NCBI GenBank assembly: GCA_902761955.1
Contig: CACWMM010000007.1
Span: 1 to 44,200 of the forward strand
DNA length: 44,200 nucleotides
Reading direction: 5' to 3'
Source: Parafannyhessea sp902761955
GTDB taxonomy: Bacteria > Actinomycetota > Coriobacteriia > Coriobacteriales > Atopobiaceae
Shown here: piece by piece, positions 24,878 to 33,202 of the stretch
Layout: each line of letters begins with the position of its first letter
Position numbering within the stretch: the stretch's first letter is position 1
Program-made: the position numbers and the translations under genes
The notes under the pieces: generated by a model
Database searches by the model: none
Seen by the model: the letters and a program-made list of their open reading frames with translations, nothing else
Told to the model about the DNA's origin: nothing

Positions 24878-25740
24878 TGGCTTCCAAGCAAGAGACCCTT
24901 ACCTCCGAGCGTCGTCACAAGACAATCGCCTCCGTGGTTCTCTCCATCATCTGCATCATCTACGTCATGCCCATCGTCACGGTGGTCATCAACTCCTTCA
25001 AGAAGAACACCTTCGTGAAGACCGACACCTTCGCGCTCCCGAACGCAGAGACCGGTGCCGGCTGGGCGAACTTCATCAAGGGCATGACCTTCGGCAACTA
25101 CCCCTTCATGGCGTCCGTTGCCAACTCCGTGATCATCACGGTGCTCTCCACCTTCCTCATCCTGTTCTTCTGCTCGATGGCCGCCTGGTACATCGCACGC
25201 GTGAACTCCAAGTTCTGCAAGGTCATCTACTACCTGTGCATCTTCAGCATGGTGGTCCCCTTCCAGATGGTCATGTTCACGCTTTCCAAGACGGCGGACG
25301 TCCTCAAGCTGAACACCCCGTTCACCATCCCCATCGTCTACCTCGGCTTCGGCGCCGGCCTCGCGATCTTCATGTTCGTCGGCTTCGTCAAGTCGATCCC
25401 CATCGAGATCGAGGAGGCGGCCTCCATCGACGGCTGCGGCCCCGTGCGCACGTTCTTCCGCGTGGTTCTTCCCATGCTGAAGCCGACGCTCATCTCGGTT
25501 GGCATCCTCGAGGTCATGTGGGTGTGGAACGACTACCTGCTTCCGTATCTTGTGCTTGACATCAACAAGTACCGCACCATCCCCATTCACATCCAGTACC
25601 TCAAGGGCAGCTACGGTACGGTCGACCTTGGCGCGACCATGGCGCTCATCCTTCTGAGCATCATCCCCGTCATCGTCTTCTACCTGGCACTGCAGAAGTA
25701 CATCATCAAGGGCGTCGCAGCAGGCGCCGTTAAGGGCTAA
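24877..25740 (+). CDS. Sugar ABC transporter permease, MalG type
   Basis: The 287-residue membrane protein has about six membrane segments ('IASVVLSIICIIYVMPIVTVVINSFK' is the first) and the EAA loop 'EIEEAASIDGCGPVRTFFRVVLPMLKP', as in MalG-type subunits. It starts inside the stop codon of the upstream gene (TAATG), so translation is coupled. malQ follows after 6 bp. Start and length agree with the family. Confidence 0.94.
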   Translation: MASKQETLTSERRHKTIASVVLSIICIIYVMPIVTVVINSFKKNTFVKTDTFALPNAETGAGWANFIKGMTFGNYPFMASVANSVIITVLSTFLILFFCSMAAWYIARVNSKFCKVIYYLCIFSMVVPFQMVMFTLSKTADVLKLNTPFTIPIVYLGFGAGLAIFMFVGFVKSIPIEIEEAASIDGCGPVRTFFRVVLPMLKPTLISVGILEVMWVWNDYLLPYLVLDINKYRTIPIHIQYLKGSYGTVDLGATMALILLSIIPVIVFYLALQKYIIKGVAAGAVKG

Positions 25741-25746
25741 GGAATC

Positions 25747-27237
25747 ATGGATCGTTCGTGCGGCACAATTCTTCCGATCTACGCGCTCCCGACGGCGTAC
25801 GGGGTCGGTACCCTGGGCAGGGAGGCCCGCGAGTTCGTGGACTTCCTGTCCGAGTCCGGCCAGACCTGGTGGCAGATGCTGCCGGTAGGACCGACCAGCT
25901 ACGGTGACTCCCCGTACCAGAGCCCCTCTACCTTCGCGGGAAACCCGTACTTCATCGACCTGGACTACCTGGTCGAGGACGGGCTCCTCACGAGGGAGGA
26001 GGTCGAGGCCGTGGACTGGGGCGACGATCCCAGCAAGGTCGACTACGCCCTTCTCTTCCAGAGGCGCGAGCCGCTGCTTCGCCGCGCCTTCGAGCGCGGG
26101 CGCAACGGCAACCGCCGGCTCTTCGAGGAGTTCGTGGTCGAAAACGATTCCTGGCTGGCCGACTACGCCCTGTTCATGGCGGTCAAGCGTCGCTTCGACC
26201 TCAAGCCGTGGATCGAGTGGCCCGATGACGGCATCCGCCTTCGCGAGAAGGACGCCGTTGCCAGGTACGCGTCCGAGCTTGCGGACGAGATCGAGTTCTA
26301 CGAGTTCGAGCAGTTCCTCTTCTACACCCAGTGGGAGCAGCTGAAGCGCTACGCGCACGCAAAGGGCATCAAGGTCCTGGGCGACCTTCCCATCTACGTC
26401 GCGCTGGACTCCGCGGACGTGTGGGCGAACCCCACCATGTTCCAGCTGGACGAGAAGAACGTGCCCATCGAGGTCGCGGGCGTTCCGCCAGATTACTTCT
26501 CCGCGGACGGACAGCTGTGGGGCAATCCGCTCTACGACTACGACACCATGGAGAAGGACGGCTTTGCCTGGTGGGTCAACCGCATCAAGGGCGCGGCGAA
26601 CCTGTACGACTCCATCCGCATCGACCACTTCCGCGGGATCGAGAGCTACTGGGCCGTGCCGTATGGCGATAAGACCGCACGCAACGGACGCTGGGTCAAG
26701 GGGCCGGGCATGAAGCTGGTCGGTACGCTCGAGAAGGCGTTCCCCAACGTGAGCTTCATCGCGGAGGACCTTGGCTACACCACACCGGAGGTGCGTCAGC
26801 TGCTCGCGGACTCGGGCATGCCGGGCATGAAGGTGCTCGAGCTTGGCTTCGACTCCCGCGACGTGAGCGACTACCTGCCGCACGCATTCTCTCCGCACTG
26901 CGTCTGCTACACCGGCACGCACGACAACCAGACCATCGAGGGCTGGAGGTCGGAGGCCGATGCGGTTGACGTCGAACTTGCCACCAAGTACCTGGGCCTC
27001 AACGAGGGGGAGGGCTTCTCGTGGGGAGTCATCAGAGGTGGCATGTCCAGCGTCGCGGAGCTCTTCGTGGCGCAAATGCAAGACTATCTGGAGTTGGGTT
27101 CCGAGGCGCGAACCAACCTGCCTGGGACCCTTGGTGGGAACTGGCAGTGGAGGCTTTTGCCGGGGCAGATCACGCCCGGGCTCACTAAGCGCATCGCCGC
27201 GATGACCCATATGTATGGAAGGGACGTGAGACGCTAA
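25747..27237 (+). CDS. malQ: 4-alpha-glucanotransferase (amylomaltase, GH77)
   Basis: The 496-residue product transfers glucan segments between maltodextrins in the cytosol, releasing glucose. Typical GH77 motifs are present: 'QTWWQMLPVGPTSYGDSPYQSPSTFAGNPYFI' near residues 39-70, 'KVLGDLPIYVA', 'IRIDHFRGIESYWAVP' with the nucleophile Asp in RIDHFRG, 'FIAEDLG' with the acid/base Glu, and 'GTHDNQTIEGW'. It is a normal length for the short bacterial form. It lies inside the ABC operon, between permease and ATPase genes, and overlaps the ATPase gene by one base (TAATG). Confidence 0.96.
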   Translation: MDRSCGTILPIYALPTAYGVGTLGREAREFVDFLSESGQTWWQMLPVGPTSYGDSPYQSPSTFAGNPYFIDLDYLVEDGLLTREEVEAVDWGDDPSKVDYALLFQRREPLLRRAFERGRNGNRRLFEEFVVENDSWLADYALFMAVKRRFDLKPWIEWPDDGIRLREKDAVARYASELADEIEFYEFEQFLFYTQWEQLKRYAHAKGIKVLGDLPIYVALDSADVWANPTMFQLDEKNVPIEVAGVPPDYFSADGQLWGNPLYDYDTMEKDGFAWWVNRIKGAANLYDSIRIDHFRGIESYWAVPYGDKTARNGRWVKGPGMKLVGTLEKAFPNVSFIAEDLGYTTPEVRQLLADSGMPGMKVLELGFDSRDVSDYLPHAFSPHCVCYTGTHDNQTIEGWRSEADAVDVELATKYLGLNEGEGFSWGVIRGGMSSVAELFVAQMQDYLELGSEARTNLPGTLGGNWQWRLLPGQITPGLTKRIAAMTHMYGRDVRR

Positions 27238-28436
27238 TGGCAGAGGTAAGCCTGAAGCACATCGAGAAGATCTACCCCAACATCGAGGGTGAGAAGAAGC
27301 ATCTCTTCGGCAAGAAGAAGGATGCTCCCAAGAAGAAGAGCAATCTCAAGCAGGTCGAGGGCGGCGTCCTCGCCGTCGAGGACTTCAACCTCGACATCGC
27401 CGACCGCGAGTTCATTGTGCTTGTTGGCCCGTCCGGCTGCGGTAAGTCCACCACGCTGCGCATGGTGGCCGGCCTGGAGGAGATCACCTCCGGCGAGCTG
27501 TACATCGACGGCAAGCTCATGAACGACGTGGCCCCCAAGGACCGCGACATCGCCATGGTCTTCCAGAGCTACGCCCTGTATCCGCACATGACCGTGCGCG
27601 AGAACATGGCGTTCCCCCTGAAGCTGCGCAACGTCCCGAAGGACGAGATCGACAAGAAGGTCGAGGAGGCCGCCTCCATCCTGGGCATCACCGAGTACCT
27701 CGACCGCAAGCCGAAGGCACTTTCCGGCGGCCAGCGCCAGCGCGTCGCCATCGGCCGCGCCATCGTGCGTGAGCCCAAGGTCCTGCTCATGGACGAGCCG
27801 CTCTCCAACCTGGACGCAAAGCTCCGCAACCAGATGCGTGCAGAGATCATCAAGCTCCGCCAGCGCATCGACACCACGTTCATCTACGTCACGCACGACC
27901 AGACCGAGGCCATGACCCTCGGCGACCGCATCGTGATCATGAGGGACGGCGTTGTCCAGCAGGTCGGCACCCCGCAGGAGCTGTTCGACCACCCAGCGAA
28001 CCTCTTCGTCGCAGGCTTCATCGGCGTCCCGCAGATGAACTTCTTCGACGCGAAGCTCACCAAGGACGGCGACACCTACAAGGTCAAGGTCGGCGACGCA
28101 ACGTTCGTCCCCAGCGAGGCAAAGCAGAAGCGCCTCGCCGCAAAGGGCGTCACCCCGCAGGACGTCACGCTCGGCATCCGTCCGGAGCACGTCACCCTCA
28201 CCGACGACGCGCCCGAGCTCGTGACCGGCACCGTCGACGTCTCCGAGATGATGGGCTCCTCCATCCACCTGCACCTCAACACGCTGGGCAAGGACGTCAT
28301 CGTCATCGTCCAGACCCAGGACCTCAAGGAGGAGAAGCGCGGTGGCTTCAAGCTGGGCGAGAAGGTCTCCTTCACGTTCGGCGGCGACGTCATCCACCTC
28401 TTCAGCAAGGCTGACGAGAAGAACCTCGAGTTCTAG
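27237..28436 (+). CDS. Sugar ABC transporter ATPase, MalK/MsmK/UgpC type
   Basis: The 399-residue product energises the sugar permeases. Walker A GPSGCGKST at about 64-72, Q-loop 'MVFQSYALYPHMTVREN', signature LSGGQRQRVAIGRA, Walker B VLLMDEPLSNLDA and the H-loop 'YVTHDQTEAM' are all present, followed by the C-terminal OB-type regulatory domain ('LGIRPEHV'). An unusual lysine-rich insertion of about 28 residues (about 16-43, containing HLFGKKKDAPKKKSN) lies in the first beta-sheet region before Walker A. It is the last gene of the operon, starts in the TAATG overlap with malQ, and a terminator follows at 28602. Confidence 0.94.
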   Translation: MAEVSLKHIEKIYPNIEGEKKHLFGKKKDAPKKKSNLKQVEGGVLAVEDFNLDIADREFIVLVGPSGCGKSTTLRMVAGLEEITSGELYIDGKLMNDVAPKDRDIAMVFQSYALYPHMTVRENMAFPLKLRNVPKDEIDKKVEEAASILGITEYLDRKPKALSGGQRQRVAIGRAIVREPKVLLMDEPLSNLDAKLRNQMRAEIIKLRQRIDTTFIYVTHDQTEAMTLGDRIVIMRDGVVQQVGTPQELFDHPANLFVAGFIGVPQMNFFDAKLTKDGDTYKVKVGDATFVPSEAKQKRLAAKGVTPQDVTLGIRPEHVTLTDDAPELVTGTVDVSEMMGSSIHLHLNTLGKDVIVIVQTQDLKEEKRGGFKLGEKVSFTFGGDVIHLFSKADEKNLEF

Positions 28437-28480
28437 CCCGGACGCCCTCGGGCGTTCGGCAAGACGCTCCCCGCGGCCGA

Positions 28481-28518
28481 CCGGCGCATGTCACACCGGC
28501 CGGCGCATGTCACACTGG
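28481..28518. repeat. Two tandem copies of a 19-bp repeat
   Basis: CCGGCGCATGTCACACCGG (28481-28499) and CCGGCGCATGTCACACTGG (28500-28518) differ at one base. They lie in the gene-free 28437-28697 stretch between the ATPase gene and the terminator. Function unknown. Confidence 0.8.
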
Positions 28519-28601
28519 CCGGCCGCGTTAGGGGGCGGCACGTACGCGCCACGCAGCGCGTGCCGCGGGCGTTGCAAGCCATAAGGCAGCACCCTCCCCA
28601 A

Positions 28602-28640
28602 GCCCACGTCGCAGCCCCTTTCGGCGACGTGGGCCTTTTC
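28602..28640 (+). terminator. Intrinsic terminator of the maltodextrin operon
   Basis: GCCCACGTCGC (28602-28612) pairs perfectly with GCGACGTGGGC (28624-28634), followed by CTTTTC. Confidence 0.88.
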
Positions 28641-28697
28641 ATGTCGTGGAACGGTGCCGTCGCGCACTGGTGCCCAGGCGCGCCGGGTATGGGCCTG

Positions 28698-29177
28698 CTA
28701 GGCACCGAACCCAAAGAACGACGTGACGTGCACGGTGGCGAAGCCCTTCTCGCATGCCGCGTCGAGCGTCTTCACGGTGTCCTCCACAAGCGCCACGTGG
28801 TCGCGGGGGAGGGCAAGGTCGTCCGCGACGCTCTGGAGGAAGTCCATCTTCTGGGGCTTGCGCTCTACCAGGCAGATGTGGTCTGGGGCGATGCCGTAGT
28901 TCGCAAGCACGAAGTCGCGCTTGCCCTGCGCCTCGAAGTCAGCCGCGACGGAGCACGCGTACACGCGCTTTGGACCCTTTGCGCGCACGAAGCGCTGGAT
29001 CTCTGGCACGGGGCGCGTGGAAGCATAGGGGTCGTGCGTGCGGACGTAGGTCTCCCAGTCAGCATCGGCGCATGCGCTGTGGCAGTGCGTGCCGAACTCG
29101 TACACGGCCAGGACCCCATCGATATCGAACACGACGGCGGTCTGGGGATCGAGCAGGAAGTCGAAGAGCTCGCTCAT
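28698..29177 (-). CDS. HAD-superfamily phosphatase-like protein
   Basis: The 159-residue product shows HAD motifs in order: FDIDGVL (nucleophile D18, D20), 'VYACSVA' with a Ser in the motif II position, 'RKPQKMDFL' with the motif III lysine, and 'LVEDTVKTL' for motif IV. The cap is very small, so it may act on large or exposed phosphates. The substrate is unknown. ATG 29177 is preceded by AAGGAG at a good distance. It reads in the same direction as cysK-cysE but is separated from them by about 200 bp containing a hairpin, so it probably has its own promoter. Confidence 0.75.
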   Translation of the reverse strand: MSELFDFLLDPQTAVVFDIDGVLAVYEFGTHCHSACADADWETYVRTHDPYASTRPVPEIQRFVRAKGPKRVYACSVAADFEAQGKRDFVLANYGIAPDHICLVERKPQKMDFLQSVADDLALPRDHVALVEDTVKTLDAACEKGFATVHVTSFFGFGA

Positions 29178-29275
29178 GGGGTCTCCTTAGGTTGCCTTGG
29201 CGCGCGGGCACGCCGAGGCGTGGTGCGGAAGGTGCGCCAAGGCGTGGGGCGGTTATTCATACCTGCTGTATACCA

Positions 29276-29309
29276 CAAGCGGACGACCCGGATTTGGGCC
29301 GCCCGCTTG
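29276..29309. terminator. Hairpin between cysE and the HAD gene
   Basis: CAAGCGG (29276-29282) pairs with CCGCTTG (29303-29309), extended by shorter GC pairs inside. No T-tract follows on the minus strand, so termination of the cysK-cysE mRNA here is only likely. Confidence 0.4.
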
Positions 29310-29384
29310 GCGTTTCCGTCTTGCATGTGTCTTACGCGGACCTTGCGGTTGCCTTGGCTGCTTTGGCTGCGCGCCCGTGAGTCG

Positions 29385-30098
29385 CTACAGGGCGCAGCTC
29401 CAACGCAGGTTCTCTTCCGCGAGGTCCTGGGAGAGGCCGTTGAACGCGATGAGACCGTGCTCCGACACAGACCCGCTCGGGCCGTCCGTCACGAGGTGCG
29501 GACCGTGGTAGCGGCGGTCTCGCACGATGCGTGCCGGCACGCCGGCGACGGTCACGTCGTTTGGGACGTCCTCCAGCACGACCGCCCCGGCACCCACGCG
29601 CGCGCCATCGCCCACGCGGATGTTGCCGAGCACCGTGGCGTTTGCGCCCACCATGACGCCGCTTCCGAGCGTGGGATGGCGCTTACCGCCGTGCTTGCCG
29701 GTCATGCCCAGGGTGACGCCCTGGTACAGCAGGCAGTCGTCGCCGATGACGGCGGTGCCGCCGATGACCACGCCCACGCCGTGGTCGATGGTGAAGTGAC
29801 GACCGATCGTCGCGGCGGGGTGGATGTCCGCGGAAAGCCGCCGGCGCGTGCGCTTGGCCATAAGCAGCGCGAGCTTGTGCATGCCGTGCTGCCACAGCCA
29901 GTGGTTCGTGCGGTACGACCACACGATGTGCGTGCCAGTGGAGAAGAGCACGATGTCAGAGAGCGACTCTGCCGCGGGGTCGCGGGCAAGTGCCGCCTGC
30001 GCGTCCTCACGCATCTGGGCGAGAAGGGGCGGGCTCTTCTCGCCCAGGCGCTTGGCGGCGGGCACCTTGGCGACGGCCGCGGTGGCCGCGAGGCTCAT
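29385..30098 (-). CDS. cysE: Serine O-acetyltransferase
   Basis: CysE acetylates serine with acetyl-CoA, giving the substrate for CysK. The 237-residue product has the N-terminal helical part 'MREDAQAALARDPAAESLSDIVLFSTGTHIVW' and a left-handed hexapeptide beta-helix ('IDHGVGVVIGGTAVIGDDCLLYQGVTLGMTG', 'HPTLGSGVMVGANATVLG'), with the catalytic His in DHG. It overlaps cysK by one base (TAATG), which favours the start at 30098. Families usually start near residue 29 of this frame (ATG 30014), so the first 28 residues are an extension. That stretch contains a 12-bp inverted repeat with two copies of the GGCGAGAAG motif, so it could be non-coding; no ribosome site is visible before 30014. Confidence 0.9.
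   Translation of the reverse strand: MSLAATAAVAKVPAAKRLGEKSPPLLAQMREDAQAALARDPAAESLSDIVLFSTGTHIVWSYRTNHWLWQHGMHKLALLMAKRTRRRLSADIHPAATIGRHFTIDHGVGVVIGGTAVIGDDCLLYQGVTLGMTGKHGGKRHPTLGSGVMVGANATVLGNIRVGDGARVGAGAVVLEDVPNDVTVAGVPARIVRDRRYHGPHLVTDGPSGSVSEHGLIAFNGLSQDLAEENLRWSCAL
30015..30047. repeat. Inverted pair of the dispersed motif at the 5' end of cysE
   Basis: CTGGGCGAGAAG (30015-30026) and CTTCTCGCCCAG (30036-30047) are perfect complements. The minus-strand copy is GGGCGAGAAGAGC (30033-30045) and also forms its own GGGCG-N9-CGCCC hairpin. Confidence 0.8.
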
Positions 30099-31009
30099 TA
30101 GAGGTCCATCGAGAGGTAGCGCTCGCCGGTGTCGGGCAGGATCGTCACGATGGTCTTGCCGGCGTTCTGCGGGCGGTTGGCCAGCTCGGCGGCAGCGGCG
30201 ACGGCCGCGCCGGAGCTGATGCCCACGAGCAGGCCGAAGTCGCTCGCGAGGCGCTTCTTGGTCGCGATGGCGTCTGCGGAGGCCACGGGGACGACCTCGT
30301 CCACGACGGACGCGTCATACGTCTTGGGGATGAACCCGGCGCCGATGCCCTGGATCTTGTGGCCGCCGGCGGGCTTGCCCTCCAGCACCGCGGACTCGGC
30401 GGGCTCGACGGCGATGCCCTGGACGGAGGGCTTCTGCTCCTTCAGGTACTTGGCGGTGCCGCTGATGGTTCCGCCGGTGCCGACGCCCGCGACGATGAAG
30501 TCGACGGTGCCCTCGGTGTCACGCCAGACCTCGGGGCCGGTGGTCTTGTAGTGGGCGCGCGGGTTCGCGGGGTTCACGAACTGGCCGGCGACGATGGCGC
30601 CGGGGGTCTGCTGACGCAGCTCCTCCGCGCGGGCGACGGCGCCCTTCATGCCCTCGGAGCCGGGGGTGAGCACGATCTGCGCGCCGTAGGACGCGGCGAG
30701 CTTGCGACGCTCGACGGACATGGTCTCGGGCATGACGAGGATCATCTTGTAGCCGCGCTCCGCTGCGAGCATGGCAAGGCCGACGCCGGTGTTGCCGCTC
30801 GTGGGCTCGATGACGGTGCCGCCCGGCTGCAGCGTGCCATCGGCCTCGGCCGCGTCGAGCATGGCCTTGGCGATGCGGTCCTTTACCGATCCGCCGGGGT
30901 TGGTGGCCTCGTACTTGCCCAGGATGGTGGCCTTGCCGTCCACTAGGGCCGAGAGGTCCACCAGCGGGGTCGATCCGATGAGTGCCTCGGTAGTGCCTGC
31001 GTACTTCAT
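30098..31009 (-). CDS. cysK: Cysteine synthase (O-acetylserine sulfhydrylase)
   Basis: CysK makes cysteine from O-acetylserine and sulfide with PLP. The 303-residue product has 'EATNPGGSVKDRIA' with the PLP lysine K43, 'IEPTSGNTGVGLA' for substrate binding, 'GVGTGGTISGTAKYL' for the phosphate loop and 'GISSGAA'. The ATG at 31009 is preceded by AGGAGGAAG. It is first in the cysK-cysE pair. The upstream region carries TAGGA/TCCTA repeats (31106-31148), a possible operator of a Rrf2/CymR-like regulator; that is inference. Confidence 0.96.
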   Translation of the reverse strand: MKYAGTTEALIGSTPLVDLSALVDGKATILGKYEATNPGGSVKDRIAKAMLDAAEADGTLQPGGTVIEPTSGNTGVGLAMLAAERGYKMILVMPETMSVERRKLAASYGAQIVLTPGSEGMKGAVARAEELRQQTPGAIVAGQFVNPANPRAHYKTTGPEVWRDTEGTVDFIVAGVGTGGTISGTAKYLKEQKPSVQGIAVEPAESAVLEGKPAGGHKIQGIGAGFIPKTYDASVVDEVVPVASADAIATKKRLASDFGLLVGISSGAAVAAAAELANRPQNAGKTIVTILPDTGERYLSMDL

Positions 31010-31105
31010 TTCTTCCTCCTAAGAGACTGGGTGCGAGGTAAACAGCGCCTTGTGCGTGGTAACTCGCATGGGTGTATCGTGGCACCCAAATCCCTAGCAA
31101 TCAAG

Positions 31106-31148
31106 TAGGAAAATGCATTCGTAACAAAATCCTATCCAAACGGTAGGA
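31106..31148. promoter_or_regulatory. TAGGA/TCCTA repeats upstream of cysK
   Basis: TAGGA at 31106 and 31144 and TCCTA at 31130 form interleaved inverted repeats in an AT-rich stretch about 100-140 bp upstream of the cysK start. It may be the control region for cysteine synthesis. The regulator is not identifiable here. The rest of the 31010-31318 gap holds the cysK leader and the promoter of the next gene. Confidence 0.4.
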
Positions 31149-31204
31149 GACTGCGCCGTCGTGGCGCCGTCGCGGTAAGAACGCGGTCAAGTTTGTGTGT
31201 CGAC

Positions 31205-31252
31205 TTTACAATTCTGCGGACTGGTACCTATTAGCAGGCTTTTGGTACCAGT
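31205..31252 (+). promoter_or_regulatory. Promoter with embedded inverted repeat for the LytTR regulator gene
   Basis: TTTACA (31205-31210), 18 bases, TATTAG (31229-31234) fit a sigma-70 type promoter. ACTGGTACC (31220-31228) and GGTACCAGT (31244-31252) are perfect complements bracketing the -10 box, the expected position for a repressor site. Confidence 0.65.
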
Positions 31253-31318
31253 TTGACTTCTTGCCCCCATGGCGTGGGAATACATTAGGTGCACGGTTGG
31301 TGTCGACGCTGGCGGTGC

Positions 31319-32125
31319 ATGATGAAAAAGGATATCGAACGGCGCTGTGTCGAGCTGACTCAGACGGCAATCACGCGCTTCTGGCAGTGCGACCCAGAGT
31401 ACGTGCTCAGTCTCTGCAGTGACGACGTCATGTGGATCTCTCCGGACCAGGACCGCTACATGCGCGGCCTGGACGAGGTCTCGGCTGACTTCCGGAAGGC
31501 GGTGCATGACATTAAGAGCTCCCACATCTCGCACGCGCAGTTCTCCGTGGCGCAGAACTGCGGCGATGCCTGCTCCGTCGCGGGTCGCTACATGGTGACG
31601 ACGGACGAGGAGACGGGCGTGTTCCTGCAGTCGCACGAACGCTGCCAGTTCAACTGGGAGCGCAAGGGCGGCGAGCTCAGGATCGTGAGCATCTTCGTGA
31701 GCTGGCCGCGTGACCAGAGAGTCCCGGACGAGAAGTGCCGTGTGGACTCCATCAACAAGGTGGCGCGCCGCTACCTGGAGGCGCGCATTGCCGCGCAGAG
31801 CGACAAGCGTCGCCTGGTGTTTCCGGACGTAAACGGCCCCATACGCTTCGTGTCCCTCAACGAGGTGCTGTGGGTGGGCGCAAAGCGCAAGCACACCATC
31901 ATCCACACGGTCTCCGGCGACTACGAGGCGAGCATCGGCCTTTCCGAGGTTGAGCGCTCGCTTGGTCCCGGCTTCGTGCGCGTGCACCGCAGCTTCATAG
32001 TGAACCCCAGCTACGTGGCCCTGATCGAGCGCCGCGAGGTCGTGATGTCAGATGACACGCGCGTTCCGGTTCCCGAGAAGCGCCATGCCGAGGTGGCGGC
32101 GCGGCTCATGCGGACCACAAACTAG
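31319..32125 (+). CDS. Transcription regulator: NTF2/SnoaL-like domain fused to LytTR
   Basis: The 268-residue product has two parts. Residues about 1-130 look like an NTF2/SnoaL-type fold ('ITRFWQCDPEYVLSLCSDDVMWISPD', 'GRYMVTTDEETG', 'ELRIVSIFVSW'), usually a small-molecule-binding or catalytic cone. Residues about 165-265 form a LytTR DNA-binding domain ('IRFVSLNEVLWVGAKRKHTIIHTVSGDYEASIGLSEVERSL', 'FVRVHRSFIVNPSYV'). No phosphoreceiver is present, so it may respond to a ligand directly. The start is uncertain: ATG 31319 or 31322 (weak ribosome site), or GTG 31289. It stands alone, with a well-formed promoter and an inverted repeat upstream (31205-31252). Confidence 0.72.
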   Translation: MMKKDIERRCVELTQTAITRFWQCDPEYVLSLCSDDVMWISPDQDRYMRGLDEVSADFRKAVHDIKSSHISHAQFSVAQNCGDACSVAGRYMVTTDEETGVFLQSHERCQFNWERKGGELRIVSIFVSWPRDQRVPDEKCRVDSINKVARRYLEARIAAQSDKRRLVFPDVNGPIRFVSLNEVLWVGAKRKHTIIHTVSGDYEASIGLSEVERSLGPGFVRVHRSFIVNPSYVALIERREVVMSDDTRVPVPEKRHAEVAARLMRTTN

Positions 32126-32195
32126 TGCCTGTCGCGGCCGCGCGGGTCGCAACCCCCCAACGCCCGCGCGGCCGCAGGCTTGCCCTGCTCCCGAC

Positions 32196-33041
32196 CTATT
32201 TCACCACGTAGCGCGCCTGGATCTTCAGGCGCGCGTTGCTTGCGATGAGGACGTTGTCGCCCGTCAGGCGCGGGTTCTCCGGCGCCTCGGGAATCAGGTA
32301 CACGTGCTCGAACGTGGCCTTGCACGCGTCGAGCGACTCCGTGAGCACGTCGGTCCCCTTGCCTTCGAGCGGGGATATCACGTTCGCCAGGTACACGCCG
32401 CCCTCCCCCAGGTGGTCGCGCACCTGTCGCGCGCCGTCCTCGGTCTTGAGGGGGCCAAGCGGCCTCTTGCCGCCAAACGCGTCGTTCACGATGAGGTCGA
32501 AGCGCTCGCCGGAGCGCGTGAGGTAGCCCCAGCCGTCGTCGCACACCAGGTTGAGCCTGCCGTCCTCCCGCGTGTGGAACTCGCGCTCAAGATCGTCCAG
32601 AAAGAAGAAGCGTCGCGCGATGTCCGTCACGGCTGGGTCGATCTCCACGACCGTGGTGGAAAGGCGCAGGCAGGAGCTCACGAGCCACTTGGGAAACGAG
32701 TAGCCGCCGCCCCCTATGACGAGGGCGCGTCCTTCTCGCCCGTCTTTAAGGCCCGCGATGTCCACTATCTGTGCAAAGTAGCGGTGGTACACGCATACGA
32801 GCCTGTACTTCAGGCTGTCTTGCACGTAGCTGACGGACTGGAACTTGCCGCCCACGTTGAGCAGGCGGATGGGAACGCCGTCGTCGTCCTGCGAGTCAAA
32901 CACGATCGCCGGCCCGAACTTCGTACGAAGTTTGATGTACACGCCGCGGCGCCTGAGCACAAACAGGCTCACGAGGCATATGAGGTCGATGGTGACGGCG
33001 ATCGCGATGAGCACGATGACGGGCGTGGGTAGCTTTGGCAT
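32196..33041 (-). CDS. Membrane-anchored spermidine-synthase-like methyltransferase-fold protein
   Basis: The 281-residue product begins with one membrane segment (about 6-28, 'VIVLIAIAVTIDLICLVSLFVL'). A Rossmann methyltransferase-like domain follows: 'ALVIGGGGYSFPKWLV' (glycine-rich loop), 'VVEIDPAVTDIARRFF' (acidic residue at the end of strand 2) and 'FDLIVNDAFGG', as in spermidine synthases. The polyamine-binding residues cannot be judged, so the reaction is unknown. ATG 33041 is preceded by AAAGGT; the open frame upstream to 33101 lacks a signal-like start. It stands alone, convergent with the LytTR gene. Confidence 0.78.
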   Translation of the reverse strand: MPKLPTPVIVLIAIAVTIDLICLVSLFVLRRRGVYIKLRTKFGPAIVFDSQDDDGVPIRLLNVGGKFQSVSYVQDSLKYRLVCVYHRYFAQIVDIAGLKDGREGRALVIGGGGYSFPKWLVSSCLRLSTTVVEIDPAVTDIARRFFFLDDLEREFHTREDGRLNLVCDDGWGYLTRSGERFDLIVNDAFGGKRPLGPLKTEDGARQVRDHLGEGGVYLANVISPLEGKGTDVLTESLDACKATFEHVYLIPEAPENPRLTGDNVLIASNARLKIQARYVVK

Positions 33042-33108
33042 GCGTTTACCTTTGATGTTCTGGCGTTGCGGCGGGGTCCGTTGCGCACGTAAAACGGGCA
33101 CGTAGAGA

Positions 33109-33138
33109 TTGTGAGTTTTGCCCGGCTTTGGTTATACT
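33109..33138 (+). promoter_or_regulatory. Promoter of the TatA-like gene
   Basis: TTGTGA (33109-33114), 18 bases, TATACT (33133-33138): a good sigma-70 type promoter about 60 bp upstream of the start at 33203. Confidence 0.65.
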
Positions 33139-33202
33139 AACCATTGCATCTTTGTCGAACCTAAGACGCCACCATCTATACAGAACCTTTGGGAGGATTC
33201 GT

